Shown: positions 1 through 7,471 of the stretch, piece after piece
How the letters are laid out: each line of letters starts with the position of its first letter
Position numbering within the stretch: position 1 is the first letter of the stretch
NCBI GenBank assembly: GCA_946479255.1
Contig: CAMLFK010000140.1
Coordinates: 1-12,479, forward strand
Source of the DNA: an uncultured Oxalobacteraceae bacterium
GTDB lineage: Bacteria; Pseudomonadota; Gammaproteobacteria; Burkholderiales; Burkholderiaceae
DNA: 12,479 nucleotides
Direction: 5' to 3'
Notes under the pieces: generated by a model
Database searches by the model: none
Told to the model about the DNA's origin: nothing
What the model saw: the letters and a program-made list of their open reading frames with translations, nothing else
Position numbers and translations under genes: made by a program

Positions 1-663
1 GACGCCATCCTGGTGCCGGGCGGCTTCGGCAAGCGCGGCGTGGAAGGCAAGATCAAGGCGGCCCAGTACGCCCGCGAAAAACAGATTCCCTACCTGGGCA
101 TCTGCCTGGGCATGCAGGTCGCGCTGATCGAGTACGCCCGCCACAAGGCAGGCCTGGCCAATGCCAACTCGACCGAGTTCGACACCGAGACCGACCAGCC
201 GGTGGTGGCCCTGATCAACGAGTGGCAGAACCACGACGGCAAGGTCGAAAAGCGCGACGAGTCGTCCGACCTGGGCGGCACCATGCGCCTGGGCGCGCAG
301 ACTTGCGCGGTCAAGCCGGACACCCTGGCCGCCGAGATCTACGGCAGCGTCGTGACCGAGCGCCACCGTCACCGCTACGAAGCCAACAATCATTACCTGT
401 CGCGCGTGGAAGCGGCCGGCATGGTGGTGGCTGCCCGCACCCCGACCGAAGACCTGTGCGAAATCATGGAACTGCCACGCACCGGTGAGAATGCGCACCC
501 ATGGTATATGGGCGTACAGTATCACCCTGAATTCAAGTCGACCCCGCGCACCGGTCACCCCCTGTTCATTTCATTCATCAAGGCCGCGCTGGCGCACAAG
601 GCGGCCCATGGCCAGTCCAAGGCTGCCAACGCCGATCTGGCTTTGCAAGGAGACGCAGCATGA
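1..663 (+). CDS. pyrG: CTP synthase, C-terminal glutaminase domain (5' truncated by window edge)
   Basis: CTP synthase makes CTP from UTP, ATP and glutamine in the cytoplasm, the last step of de novo pyrimidine nucleotide synthesis. Only the C-terminal class I glutamine amidotransferase domain lies in the window (220 codons plus stop). The reading frame is open from base 1. The nucleophile elbow GICLGMQ places the catalytic Cys at about window residue 35, and GVQYHPEF near bases 511-534 supplies the His-Glu pair of the triad. [10 protein letters not shown] at about bases 361-390 is typical of the family. The stop TGA (661-663) overlaps the kdsA start as ATGA, so the two genes are probably translationally coupled. 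The N-terminal synthetase domain must lie to the left. Identity is secure from the motifs and the kdsA-eno context. Confidence 0.97.
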   Translation, partial: DAILVPGGFGKRGVEGKIKAAQYAREKQIPYLGICLGMQVALIEYARHKAGLANANSTEFDTETDQPVVALINEWQNHDGKVEKRDESSDLGGTMRLGAQTCAVKPDTLAAEIYGSVVTERHRHRYEANNHYLSRVEAAGMVVAARTPTEDLCEIMELPRTGENAHPWYMGVQYHPEFKSTPRTGHPLFISFIKAALAHKAAHGQSKAANADLALQGDAA

Positions 664-1517
664 AGCTTTGCGGTTTTGACGTCGGGCTCGACCAGCCGAT
701 TTTCCTGATTGCCGGCACCTGCGTGATCGAATCGCGCCAGATGGCGATGGACACGGCCGGCACGCTCAAGGAAATCACTTCCGCGCTGGGCATTCCCTTC
801 ATCTACAAGTCTTCGTTCGACAAGGCCAACCGCTCGTCGGGCAGCTCGTACCGCGGGCTGGGCATGGAGAAGGGCCTGGAGATCCTGGCCGACGTCAAGC
901 GCGAGATCGGCGTGCCGGTCCTGACCGACATCCACACCATTGAAGAAATCCCGGCCGTGTCGGCCGTGGTCGACGTGCTTCAAACCCCGGCCTTCCTGTG
1001 CCGCCAGACCGACTTCATCGTCGCCTGCGCCCAGTCCGGCCTGCCGGTCAATATCAAGAAGGGCCAGTTCCTGGCGCCCGGCGACATGAAGAACGTCATC
1101 GACAAGGCCCGCGCCGCCGCCAGGCAGGCCGGCCTGAACGAAGACAACTTCATGGCCTGCGAGCGTGGCGTGTCCTTCGGCTACAACAACCTGGTTTCCG
1201 ACATGCGCTCCCTGGCGATCATGCGCGAATCCAACTGCCCGGTCGTGTTCGATGCGACCCATTCGGTACAGCTTCCGGGCGGACAAGGCACCTCATCAGG
1301 TGGCCAGCGTGAGCACATCCCCGTGCTCTCGCGCGCGGCCGTGGCAGCTGGTATCGCCGGCCTGTTCATGGAAACGCACCCGAACCCGGCACAAGCCTTA
1401 TCCGACGGACCGAACGCGGTCCCGCTGGGGCGCATGAAGGAGCTGCTCACGACCCTGGTCGAACTCGACCGCGTGGTCAAGAAAACCGGCTTCCTCGAGC
1501 AAAGTTTCACAGCCTGA
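660..1517 (+). CDS. kdsA: 3-deoxy-8-phosphooctulonate (Kdo-8-P) synthase, metal-dependent type
   Basis: Condenses phosphoenolpyruvate with arabinose-5-phosphate to Kdo-8-phosphate, the precursor of the inner-core sugar of lipopolysaccharide; a cytoplasmic TIM barrel of 285 aa, normal length. Visible motifs are [13 protein letters not shown] (residues 48-60), [10 protein letters not shown] (131-140), [12 protein letters not shown] (197-208) and [17 protein letters not shown] (237-253). Cys21 in AGTCVIES sits where metal-dependent KdsA enzymes carry their metal-binding Cys; His201, Glu238 and Asp249 would complete the metal site. The usual AGPC is AGTC here. The start ATG overlaps the pyrG stop and has AAGGAG seven bases upstream. 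PEP is also the product of the downstream eno gene, though a hairpin separates the two. Confidence 0.97.
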   Translation: MKLCGFDVGLDQPIFLIAGTCVIESRQMAMDTAGTLKEITSALGIPFIYKSSFDKANRSSGSSYRGLGMEKGLEILADVKREIGVPVLTDIHTIEEIPAVSAVVDVLQTPAFLCRQTDFIVACAQSGLPVNIKKGQFLAPGDMKNVIDKARAAARQAGLNEDNFMACERGVSFGYNNLVSDMRSLAIMRESNCPVVFDATHSVQLPGGQGTSSGGQREHIPVLSRAAVAAGIAGLFMETHPNPAQALSDGPNAVPLGRMKELLTTLVELDRVVKKTGFLEQSFTA

Positions 1518-1529
1518 GCTCTTGCCTGA

Positions 1530-2918
<1,389 letters not shown>

Positions 2919-2926
2919 TTGAACAC

Positions 2927-2950
2927 ACCGGCCGGCTCCCGCCGGCCGGT
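2927..2950. other. Perfect stem-loop between eno and ftsB
   Basis: ACCGGCCGGC (2927-2936) and GCCGGCCGGT (2941-2950) form a perfect 10-bp GC stem with a TCCC loop, starting 8 bases after the eno stop. No T tract follows, so it does not meet the pattern of an intrinsic terminator. It could stabilise the eno 3' end or cause partial termination that lowers ftsB expression relative to eno. Confidence 0.5.
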
Positions 2951-2971
2951 TCGAGTGACGTCTTAAAACTC

Positions 2972-3319
2972 ATGCGCCTCATTACGCTCGCCCTTGCCGC
3001 CTTGCTCTTGCTGATCCAGTACCCTTTGTGGCTGGACAAGGAGGGCGGCTGGCTGCGCGTGGGCGAGCTGGAAAACCACGTCGTTGCCGCCCACAAAAAG
3101 ACCGCCGAACTCAAGGCGCGTAACGCCAAGCTCGAATCCGAAGTGAACGACCTCAAGGAAGGCACCGGTGCCGTTGAGGAGCGTGCGCGCTACGAGCTCA
3201 ACATGATCAAGCAAAACGAAATCTTCGTGCAGATTCTCGGCAAGGACGACCAGCCGAAAGAATCGGCCACGCCGCTGCCGCCGCCTCCGCCGGAAAAGCC
3301 TGGGACGAAGGCCCACTAA
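2972..3319 (+). CDS. ftsB: Cell division protein FtsB
   Basis: FtsB is a small bitopic inner-membrane protein of the FtsQ-FtsB-FtsL divisome subcomplex, which links early division proteins to septal peptidoglycan synthesis. The 115-aa product has a very short cytoplasmic N-terminus, one hydrophobic helix (about residues 3-20, ending QYPLW) and a family-typical Gly-Gly-Trp segment (25-27). A periplasmic coiled coil with heptad-like Glu/Lys/Leu spacing spans about 32-65, followed by [21 protein letters not shown] (69-89). The C-terminal tail is a low-complexity proline run (102-107) and is probably disordered. It follows eno by 53 bp, including the stem-loop. No strong ribosome-binding site is visible before the ATG. 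Confidence 0.95.
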   Translation: MRLITLALAALLLLIQYPLWLDKEGGWLRVGELENHVVAAHKKTAELKARNAKLESEVNDLKEGTGAVEERARYELNMIKQNEIFVQILGKDDQPKESATPLPPPPPEKPGTKAH

Positions 3320-3363
3320 GCGCGCACCGCGCGATCCGATCCAAGCCGATTTATCGAAACAAG

Positions 3364-3392
3364 TTGACCTTCCCGCCAGTTCGTAGTTTAAT
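3364..3392 (+). promoter_or_regulatory. Sigma70-type promoter of the GbsR-type regulator operon
   Basis: TTGACC (3364-3369) and TTTAAT (3387-3392) each match the sigma70 consensus at five of six positions and are separated by exactly 17 bp. Transcription would start near 3399-3400. The -10 box overlaps the left edge of the 20-bp palindrome at 3391-3410, so a protein bound there would block RNA polymerase. The -35 box also rules out the in-frame TTG at 3364 as the likely translation start. Confidence 0.6.
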
Positions 3393-3410
3393 TTCTGTAA
3401 TAACAGAAAT
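3391..3410. promoter_or_regulatory. Perfect palindromic operator candidate over the regulator promoter
   Basis: ATTTCTGT (3391-3398) and ACAGAAAT (3403-3410) are perfect inverted repeats around the spacer AATA. The element touches the -10 box, covers the expected transcription start and ends 19 bases before the preferred start codon at 3430. Size, symmetry and position fit a site for a dimeric winged-helix repressor. Autoregulation by the adjacent GbsR/MarR-type protein is the natural inference but is not shown by sequence alone. Confidence 0.6.
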
Positions 3411-3429
3411 GAATGAAATGGCGGAAATC

Positions 3430-3972
3430 ATGGAACTCAGCGCAACCGAGCAAAAATTCATCCTTCACTGGGGTGAGATGGGGGCCCGCTGGGGTGTCAA
3501 CCGCACCGTGGGCCAGATCCATGCGCTGCTGTTCCTGGCCAACCGGCCATTGACGGCCGAAGACATTTCCCTGGGCCTGGGCGTGGCGCGCTCGAATGTC
3601 AGCAACAGCCTCAAGGAACTGCAGGGCTGGAAGCTGATTCGCGTCACCCACCTGATGGGCGACCGGCGCGACCACTTCGTCGCCCTGCAAGACGTGTGGG
3701 AAATCTTTCGCGTCATCGTGGAAGAGCGCAAACGGCGCGAGATCGATCCCACCCTCACCATGCTGCGCGAATGCGCGATCGAAGGCGGCAGCGATAGTGG
3801 GCTGGACGCCGCGTCGCTCACCCGCATCAATGAAGTGCTGGGCTTCCTCGAGATGCTTACCGGGACCTACGACGATTACAAGCATCTCCCGCCGGCCACA
3901 CTGCAGCGCTTTCTGAAAATGGGCGGCAAGGTGGCGCGCTTTCTCGGCACCGACGACAAGGACGGGCAATGA
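3430..3972 (+). CDS. GbsR/MarR-family winged-helix transcriptional regulator
   Basis: A cytoplasmic DNA-binding regulator, 180 aa from the chosen start. EQKFILHWGEMGARWGVNRT (7-26) and GQIHALLFL are hallmarks of the GbsR-type branch of MarR-like regulators. The helix-turn-helix spans about 41-70 (LTAEDISLGLGVARSNVSNS then LKELQGW), and the wing is around MGDRRDHF (76-83). A C-terminal helical region (90-170) probably mediates dimerisation. The start at 3430 was chosen because GGCGGA lies about five bases upstream; in-frame ATGs at 3409 and 3418 lack a good site, and the TTG at 3364 lies in the -35 box. The stop overlaps the next start as ATGA. The gene leads an operon with membrane and SDR proteins, which suggests it controls them. 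The ligand is unknown. Confidence 0.85.
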   Translation: MELSATEQKFILHWGEMGARWGVNRTVGQIHALLFLANRPLTAEDISLGLGVARSNVSNSLKELQGWKLIRVTHLMGDRRDHFVALQDVWEIFRVIVEERKRREIDPTLTMLRECAIEGGSDSGLDAASLTRINEVLGFLEMLTGTYDDYKHLPPATLQRFLKMGGKVARFLGTDDKDGQ

Positions 3973-4049
3973 ATAAGCCGCGCTTGACTCTCTACTACGG
4001 CGGTAATTGTCCGCTATGCCGCGCTCCCGAACACCATTTCAAAGGCTAG
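3969..4049 (+). pseudogene. 26-codon remnant of a DUF393 (DCC-type) thiol-disulfide oxidoreductase gene
   Basis: A short frame starts at the ATGA overlap with the regulator stop and ends at TAG (4047-4049). Its product begins MNKPRLTLYYGGNCPLCRA, which resembles the N-terminus of DUF393 proteins: a first beta strand ending in YYDG-CP-C, with the redox CxxC as CPLC (15-18). The usual Asp before Gly is Gly here. Family members normally run past 100 residues, but this frame stops after eight more codons, and the next gene starts seven bases later in the same frame. The simplest reading is an internal deletion that removed most of the gene and kept its start and perhaps its stop. AAAGG (4041-4045) near the end can serve as ribosome-binding site for the next gene, so the peptide may persist for translational coupling. 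Homology rests on a short stretch. Confidence 0.6.
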
Positions 4050-4055
4050 ACAATC

Positions 4056-4505
4056 ATGCATGCCGCTACTTTGCGTACCTGGACCATCCGCTGGCTGTAT
4101 GTCGTCATCGCCGCGCACCTGATCGTCGGCGCGCTGCTGCCATGGCTGTCCAGCCTGCCGCTGCTCGACACTTACCATGAAGGCATTGAAAACGCGTTCT
4201 GGCAGGGCGCCGCGCCCGCGCCGGCGCGCACCCAGCAGTTGTGGTGGATGGCCTTGTTTGGCGCCACCGTGCAGGCTGCCGCCGTGTGGATGGGCGCGCT
4301 CGCCTGGATCGGCGCGCGCCAGCGCAATGCCACGGCTTGGGGCGCGCTGATTGCCGGCCTGCTGCTATGGGCGCCGCAAGACATGCTGGTGTCGCTGCGC
4401 GCCGGCTGCTGGCATCACGTCTGGCTCGACGCATTCGCGCTGGCGGCGATGCTGCCGCCACTCTTCTACCTGTACTTTACTGACCGTATAAAGGTGCCAG
4501 CATGA
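4056..4505 (+). CDS. Four-helix integral membrane protein, function unknown
   Basis: A 149-aa hydrophobic protein that I do not recognise as a named family. Four membrane segments are visible: about residues 11-31, 63-85, 93-112 and 122-141. A loop at 37-60 contains DTYHEGIENAFWQG, and short polar ends remain. AAAGG ten bases upstream of the ATG is the likely ribosome-binding site; it lies inside the DUF393-like remnant. The stop TGA overlaps the start of the next gene as ATGA, so it should be made together with the membrane-SDR fusion and may be its partner in the inner membrane. Role unknown; operon membership is the strongest clue. Confidence 0.8.
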   Translation: MHAATLRTWTIRWLYVVIAAHLIVGALLPWLSSLPLLDTYHEGIENAFWQGAAPAPARTQQLWWMALFGATVQAAAVWMGALAWIGARQRNATAWGALIAGLLLWAPQDMLVSLRAGCWHHVWLDAFALAAMLPPLFYLYFTDRIKVPA

Positions 4506-5950
4506 ACACCCATCAACTCGCATTGCAACTGATGGCCGCGCAAGGCCTGCTGGGTGCGTTCGACACCTTGTACCACCACGAACTGACCGAGGCGCTGCCC
4601 CAGAGGCCCAGCGCGGCGCTGGAACTGCGCATCCACGCCATCCGCGCGCTGATCTACAGCGCCTTGTTCATCGGTCTGTCTTCATGGGTGTTTCACGGTG
4701 TGTGGGCGCTGGTGCTGGTGGCGGTATTCGGCGTCGAGATCGTGCTGACCTTGTGGGACTTCGTGGTCGAGGACCGCACCAGGCTGCTGCCGGCCACCGA
4801 GCGGGTCACCCACACCGCCCTGGCGATCAACGGCGGCGCCTTCATCACGCTGCTCGCCCTCAATGTGCCGGAGTGGATGGCAGCGCCCACGGCCCTGGTC
4901 TGGCAGTCGCAGGGCCTGCTTGGCGGCTTCCTCGCCTTGTGCGGCATCGGCGTCGGCATCTCGGGCCTGTCCGACGCGTTTGCCGCGCGTGCCTTGCGCC
5001 TGCGGATCGACGCCGAACGCTGCAAGCCGGGCGTTCACTTCAGCGACACCGAGTCCAGCGTGCTGGTCACCGGCGCTACCGGCTTCATCGGCCAGAAACT
5101 GGTGCGGGCCTTGCTGGCCGATGGGCACCGCGTCACCGTGCTGAGCCGCCAGCCGCGTGCTGCCGCCTGGCTGTTCGATGGCCGTGTCGACTGCGTTGCC
5201 GGCGTCGAGCAGTTGCCGCCATCGCGCCACTTTCACGTCGTCATCAACCTGGCGGGTGCGCGCATCCTGGGCTGGCGCTGGACTGCCGCCCGCAAGGCGG
5301 CGCTGCGCCGCAGCCGCGTTGACCTCACCAGCAAACTGGTGGCATGGATAGCCCGCGCAGAGCACAAGCCGGAGCTGTTGCTGTCGGCCTCGGCAATCGG
5401 CTTCTACGGCATCCAGGCGCGCGGCGACGACACGCAACTGGACGAGTCCGCGCCACCCCGGCCGATCTTCATGTCCGACCTGTGCCGTGAATGGGAGCAG
5501 GCAGCCGCCGGCGCCGCGGCCTACGGCGTGCGGGTGGCCTGCATGCGCTTCGGCCTGGTGCTGGGCAAGCAGGGTGCCTTGCCGATGATGCTGCTTCCCG
5601 TCAAGCTTGGCGTCGGCGGGGCTTTGGGAGATGGCAAGCAGTGGCTGTCGTGGATTCACGTTGACGACCTGATCGCCGCCATCGCGCACGTGTGGCGCAG
5701 CGGTGGCGCCGGGGCTTACAACTTCACCGCGCCCGAGGTCGTCACGCAGGTCCAGTTCAGCCGCGCTGGCGCTGCGCTGCTGCGCCGGCCTTGTGTCATG
5801 CCGACGCCGGCCTGGCCGATGCGCCTGGCACTGGGTGAGCAAGCTGACCTGCTGCTCGAAGGCCAGCGCGTCGTGCCAAGCCGTTTGCAACAGGGCGGCT
5901 TTCAGTTTCAGTATCCATCCATCGCGCCGGCACTGCGCGATCTGCTCTGA
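4502..5950 (+). CDS. Membrane domain fused to a TIGR01777-type SDR/epimerase
   Basis: A 482-aa two-part protein. Residues 1-170 are hydrophobic with about four membrane segments (around 46-64, 68-85, 108-125 and 138-158) and polar motifs QGLLGAFDTLYHHELTE (14-30), WDFVVEDRTR (85-94) and ERVTHTALAIN (100-110). Residues 185-482 are an extended SDR resembling YfcH. They show the Rossmann loop GATGFIG (191-197), INLAGA (248-253), SASAIGFYG (295-303), CREWE (328-332), RFGLVLG (349-355), WIHVDDL (384-390), and a C-terminal DUF1731-like part ending YPSIAPALRDLL. The Tyr of FYG has no Lys four residues on, as in other members of this branch. AAAGGTG precedes the ATG, which overlaps the preceding stop. 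It probably binds NAD(P) at the cytoplasmic membrane face; the substrate is unknown. Confidence 0.88.
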   Translation: MNTHQLALQLMAAQGLLGAFDTLYHHELTEALPQRPSAALELRIHAIRALIYSALFIGLSSWVFHGVWALVLVAVFGVEIVLTLWDFVVEDRTRLLPATERVTHTALAINGGAFITLLALNVPEWMAAPTALVWQSQGLLGGFLALCGIGVGISGLSDAFAARALRLRIDAERCKPGVHFSDTESSVLVTGATGFIGQKLVRALLADGHRVTVLSRQPRAAAWLFDGRVDCVAGVEQLPPSRHFHVVINLAGARILGWRWTAARKAALRRSRVDLTSKLVAWIARAEHKPELLLSASAIGFYGIQARGDDTQLDESAPPRPIFMSDLCREWEQAAAGAAAYGVRVACMRFGLVLGKQGALPMMLLPVKLGVGGALGDGKQWLSWIHVDDLIAAIAHVWRSGGAGAYNFTAPEVVTQVQFSRAGAALLRRPCVMPTPAWPMRLALGEQADLLLEGQRVVPSRLQQGGFQFQYPSIAPALRDLL

Positions 5951-6143
5951 TTCGTTCCGAAGTAATTGCCTGACGTCAAATACATCCTGTAACAGTCCTT
6001 ACCGAAGTTAGGTAGCTTGTACAAGAGATCCGGGGTCTAATACGTTCATGGGCAAACGACTTGTGGCCCATGTCCCTGGAGGAGCTGAGCTCCGAACGGG
6101 ACTCACGAAACGCCAAGCCGTTTCACTTGACCCGGGAGTTGAT

Positions 6144-6575
6144 ATGACCAAGAAAGCCATCGTACTTGCCATCGCCGCAGCCTGCATCGGCAGCGCCGTT
6201 CCAGCCTTCGCCGCCGGTTATGACAACGACCGCAACGATCGTTACGAGCAGCGCGACCACCGTTACGACCAGGGCCGCAACTACTCGGCGCGCGATCACC
6301 GTTACGAGCAGCGCCAGGACCGCCGCGAATTCCGCCGCGACATGCGTGACGACCGCCGCGACGCCCGTCACTACGGCATAAGCCAGCGCTACGACCTGTA
6401 CCGCGGAGGCCGCCTGCCAAGTGCTTACCACGGCGACCGTTACGTGGTCAGCGACTGGCACCGCTATCGCCTGAGCGCGCCGTCACGCGGCCACCACTGG
6501 GTCCGCGCTGGCAACGATTATGTGATGGTGGCTCTGGCAACCGGCATCATTGCCCAGGTACTGCTGAATAATTAA
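6144..6575 (+). CDS. Exported RcnB-like protein with Arg/Asp/Tyr-rich repeats
   Basis: A small periplasmic protein of 143 aa. A Sec signal peptide occupies residues 1-24 (lysines, then a hydrophobic stretch, then PAFA-AG). Residues 25-78 are very rich in Arg, Asp, Tyr, Gln and His, built from repeats such as RYEQRDHRYDQ and RDHRYEQRQDRRE; a 15-base direct repeat (6240-6254 and 6300-6314) underlies part of this. The C-terminal WHRYRLSAPSRGHHWVRAGN, followed by DYVMVALATGIIAQVL (105-140), matches the RcnB-type domain. E. coli RcnB takes part in nickel/cobalt homeostasis, but many proteobacterial homologues have no known role. The start at 6144 is chosen over an in-frame ATG at 6048 because it is preceded by GGGAG and begins a signal peptide. 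The 193-bp region upstream holds small inverted repeats (6016-6025, 6048-6071, 6081-6093). A strong terminator follows. Confidence 0.85.
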   Translation: MTKKAIVLAIAAACIGSAVPAFAAGYDNDRNDRYEQRDHRYDQGRNYSARDHRYEQRQDRREFRRDMRDDRRDARHYGISQRYDLYRGGRLPSAYHGDRYVVSDWHRYRLSAPSRGHHWVRAGNDYVMVALATGIIAQVLLNN

Positions 6576-6579
6576 GTTA

Positions 6580-6631
6580 GCCGCACATAAAAAAACACCG
6601 CCGTTAAAGGCGGTGTTTTTTTACGTGCGGC
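6580..6631. terminator. Long bidirectional intrinsic terminator
   Basis: ACACCGCC (6595-6602) and GGCGGTGT (6609-6616) pair around the loop GTTAAA, flanked by seven As on the left and seven Ts on the right. The pairing continues outward: 6588/6623 pair, 6587/6624 are the only mismatch, and 6580-6586 pair with 6625-6631. It ends transcription of the RcnB-like gene (stop at 6575). The A/T symmetry means it would also stop transcription from the minus strand. Confidence 0.92.
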
Positions 6632-6685
6632 GCCTGAACCATTGCTTGCAGCATGAACAAGCTTGCTCGTACACTGAGCCTGCAG

Positions 6686-6741
6686 CGAGGTTCGCCACGC
6701 TGATGTACGTTCGGTACGTAGCCGAGCGTTCAAGAACCTTG
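6686..6741. repeat. Three-block imperfect inverted repeat upstream of the frameshifted gene
   Basis: Three arms pair in order around the loop TCGGT (6711-6715): AGGTTC (6688-6693) with GAACCT (6734-6739), ACGCT (6697-6701) with AGCGT (6725-6729), and TACGT (6706-6710) with ACGTA (6716-6720). Unpaired blocks GATG/GCCG and GCC/TCAA separate them. It lies about 40 bases before the next start codon. It may be a leader hairpin or a compound protein-binding site; no T tract follows. Confidence 0.45.
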
Positions 6742-6779
6742 ATCATCGAAAGCATATTGGCAAACTAAAAATAGGTGGA

Positions 6780-7471
6780 ATGCTGGTGCTCTTATTCTGC
6801 ACTGGAGAGGCCGCATGCGCGCAAGAGGCGGAGCCGGCACCGACAGTTGAAATCAAAGGCATCCGGGACCCGGACTGGAAGCCCTACAGCGCCATGCTTA
6901 AGGGCTGAAGAAATTCAGCGACAAGCATGCACTGGCACCTACTTCAGAGTTGAAATTCATTCTGATACCGCGCCGTCCGGATGTCGATATGGCAGGGCTT
7001 CAGCTCAAGCTTGAAGATGGCGAGAACAGCTCGGCGATACCCTTGAACGACATGAATGTCTTCACCCTGCCGGTGGAGCAAAGCCTGCTCAAGACCAAGG
7101 CCGAGCTAAGCATCAACCGAAAAGCCGGCTCGGTCAGATGGATGCCTTACGTCAGAAGTGCGGCGACGACCGATACCACCCGCCGCATGGGGGATTTGAG
7201 ATTGGCATGCGAAGTGCACTGGGCCATTGACAAGGAAACGCTGCCCTTTGCGATGCGAAATACCTTCAGCGCATTGGGTGGGCCGTGCAATTTCGTGTCT
7301 GCAAAAGGCAGCTACAGCTTCGCCGAAGCGAAACGCATCATCAGCGCGACGATCACTTACAAGGGCAGGAGCGAGCGTATGCCAGTTGACGGCAACTGGT
7401 TCACGCCTCCATTGCGCGACGAGAACTGGGGTGACGACAGCCTCATCGAACTGGAGTTTGAAAAGAGTTAG
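6780..7471 (+). pseudogene. Unrecognised exported protein gene with a one-base frameshift
   Basis: The first frame starts at ATG 6780 after AGGTGGA, encodes a short hydrophobic start (MLVLLFC, then AACAQEAEPA as a possible signal-cleavage region), continues VEIKGIRDPDWKPYSAMLKG and stops at TGA 6906-6908. A second frame is open from 6905 and continues LKKFSDKHALAPTSE, then about 173 residues to TAG 7469-7471. The two join smoothly if one base, probably a C, is restored near 6905 (AAGGGCTG read as AAGGGCCTG), giving about 230 residues. The second frame alone could start only at TTG 6950, with no signal peptide. I recognise no domain. It may be a real pseudogene or a base-calling error. It ends tail-to-tail with hslO, the stops overlapping at 7468-7471. 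Confidence 0.7.

Noticed and set aside
3320..3332. GCGCG-CAC-CGCGC hairpin after ftsB as a terminator
   Set aside because: The stem is five base pairs and no T tract follows.
4682..5890. Open frame of 402 codons on the minus strand opposite the SDR fusion
   Set aside because: Antisense to a protein with clear Rossmann and TIGR01777 motifs; no recognisable domain or ribosome-binding site of its own.
5987..5995. CTGT-A-ACAG resembling half-sites of the regulator palindrome at 3391-3410
   Set aside because: Four-base arms with a different spacer are expected by chance; no A/T flanks like those of the candidate operator.
6048..6143. N-terminal extension of the RcnB-like protein from ATG 6048
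   Set aside because: The extension would bury the signal peptide; ATG 6144 has GGGAG upstream and starts a standard Sec signal.
6775..7014. 79-codon plus-strand frame over the start of the frameshifted gene
   Set aside because: It is out of frame with both coding halves and has an Arg/Ser-rich shadow-type composition.
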